64,000 bases of DNA from Panacibacter ginsenosidivorans (GTDB lineage: Bacteria > Bacteroidota > Bacteroidia > Chitinophagales > Chitinophagaceae). Under the pieces are notes generated by a model. The model worked only from the letters and a program-made list of their open reading frames with translations. It was not told the origin of the DNA and searched no databases. The stretch covers positions 2,359,501 through 2,423,500 of the forward strand of contig NZ_CP042435.1 of NCBI RefSeq assembly GCF_007971225.1. The letters run 5' to 3'. The position numbers and the translations under genes were made by a program. Shown here one piece after another: positions 63,364 through 64,000 of this stretch; position 1 is the stretch's first letter, and each line of letters opens with the position of its first letter.

Positions 63364-64000
63364 ATGAAAAATATATTGTTGCTTTTTGTAATTAGTTTTT
63401 TGCTTTTTTCCTGTTCGTCTAAAACTTCAGTTGACCTTATCGTTCATAATGGAATTGTTTATACTGTTGACAGCGGTTTCTCCACAGCGCAGGCATTTGC
63501 GGTGAAAGATGGCAAGATCGTAGAAGTAGGAAGCAATGAAGCAATACTCAATAACTATGAAGCAAAAGAAAAAGTTGATGCAGGTGGCAAAGCTGTTTAC
63601 CCAGGTTTTATAGATGCACATGCACATTTTATAAGTTATGGTCAATCACTTTTTTCTGTGGACCTGTATGATTCCAAAAGTTTTGATGAAGTATTAGAGC
63701 GGGTTAAAAAATTTGCTGCGGAACATCCCAGCGAAACATGGATTCGTGGCCGCGGCTGGGACCAGAATAAATTTCCCGGCAAATCTTTTCCAACCAATGA
63801 TTCACTAAATAAATACTTTCCTGATAAGCCCGTATTACTTGAACGTGTGGATGGGCATGCATATGTAGCCAATGCAAAAGCATTGGAGATTGCAAATGTG
63901 CATCCGGGTCAAACTATTAATGGCGGTTCTTTTGAAACATTTAATGGCAGGCTTACGGGTATTCTTGTAGATAATGCCGGAGATGTTATTGCTTCAAAAA
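63364..64000 (+). CDS. Amidohydrolase family 3 lipoprotein, incomplete at window edge
   Basis: The visible 212 codons encode the start of a metal-dependent amidohydrolase of the YtcJ-like family 3. A lipoprotein signal is seen: MKNILLLFVISFLLFSCSS with the lipobox cysteine at residue 17. The domain begins VDLIVHNGIVYTVDSG, then the metal motif in YPGFIDAHAHFISYG, and TWIRGRGWDQNKFP typical of the family. The frame is open to the window end, so the C-terminus is missing here. It would be anchored on the periplasmic side; the substrate is unknown. Confidence 0.88.
   Translation, partial: MKNILLLFVISFLLFSCSSKTSVDLIVHNGIVYTVDSGFSTAQAFAVKDGKIVEVGSNEAILNNYEAKEKVDAGGKAVYPGFIDAHAHFISYGQSLFSVDLYDSKSFDEVLERVKKFAAEHPSETWIRGRGWDQNKFPGKSFPTNDSLNKYFPDKPVLLERVDGHAYVANAKALEIANVHPGQTINGGSFETFNGRLTGILVDNAGDVIASK

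Overview
The window looks like part of a Bacteroidota chromosome, most probably family Chitinophagaceae. This is inferred from AT-rich DNA, the Bacteroidota promoter form (TTTG, about 19 bp, TAnnTTTG) upstream of the HU and OmpA genes, an OmpA protein with thrombospondin-type-3 calcium repeats, a fused E1 alpha/beta dehydrogenase, a Reg_prop/Y_Y_Y sensor kinase, DUF4286 and bTHX. Genus cannot be fixed from the sequence. No rRNA, tRNA, CRISPR array, phage or transposase gene was seen. Almost all genes are intact chromosomal housekeeping or envelope genes.

Layout. 0.4-4.1 kb: VanZ-like protein, outer-membrane barrel, DUF937-like protein, aminotransferase. 4.3-6.8 kb: small unknown protein, membrane protein and a NarL-type histidine kinase/response regulator pair. 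7-12 kb: LysE exporter, LOG protein, exonuclease III, DUF4286, HU, bTHX, PdxH. 12.3-20 kb: giant TolB-propeller/amidohydrolase, M1 peptidase, ComM-like ATPase. 20-27.4 kb: unknown secreted protein, enolase, DivIC/FtsB, E1 fusion, TatA, GatA. 27.5-33.3 kb: lytic transglycosylase and a minus-strand oxidative pentose phosphate cluster (gnd, zwf, pgl, HAD phosphatase). 33.6-46.9 kb: OmpA, polyprenyl synthase, RecJ, RsgA, gamma carbonic anhydrase, class III aminotransferase, aldehyde dehydrogenase, glutathione peroxidase, DusB, CPBP protease. 47-55 kb: orphan sensor kinase, clostripain-like protease, and an esterase/ATP-grasp/GCS2 ligase group. 55-64 kb: DUF1361, diacylglycerol kinase, a CreD locus with its own winged-helix regulator and two matching palindromes, an MMPL exporter, HemJ and a truncated amidohydrolase lipoprotein.

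The most unusual feature is a dispersed intergenic repeat. I count 36 copies of a 20-bp core in 64 kb, in two flavours: A (GTTGCGTCGCACTCTTGTAC, 27 copies) and B (GTTGTGTCACTCACTTGTAC, 9 copies). They lie between genes and alternate + / - orientation far more often than chance. Nine loci carry a convergent pair around a short spacer, always A/A or A/B and never B/B. In six further cases a + copy and the next - copy bracket one or two genes. A and B differ at four positions, two of which are compensatory within a small palindrome. No known family was recognised, and no mobile enzyme is encoded here that would explain them.
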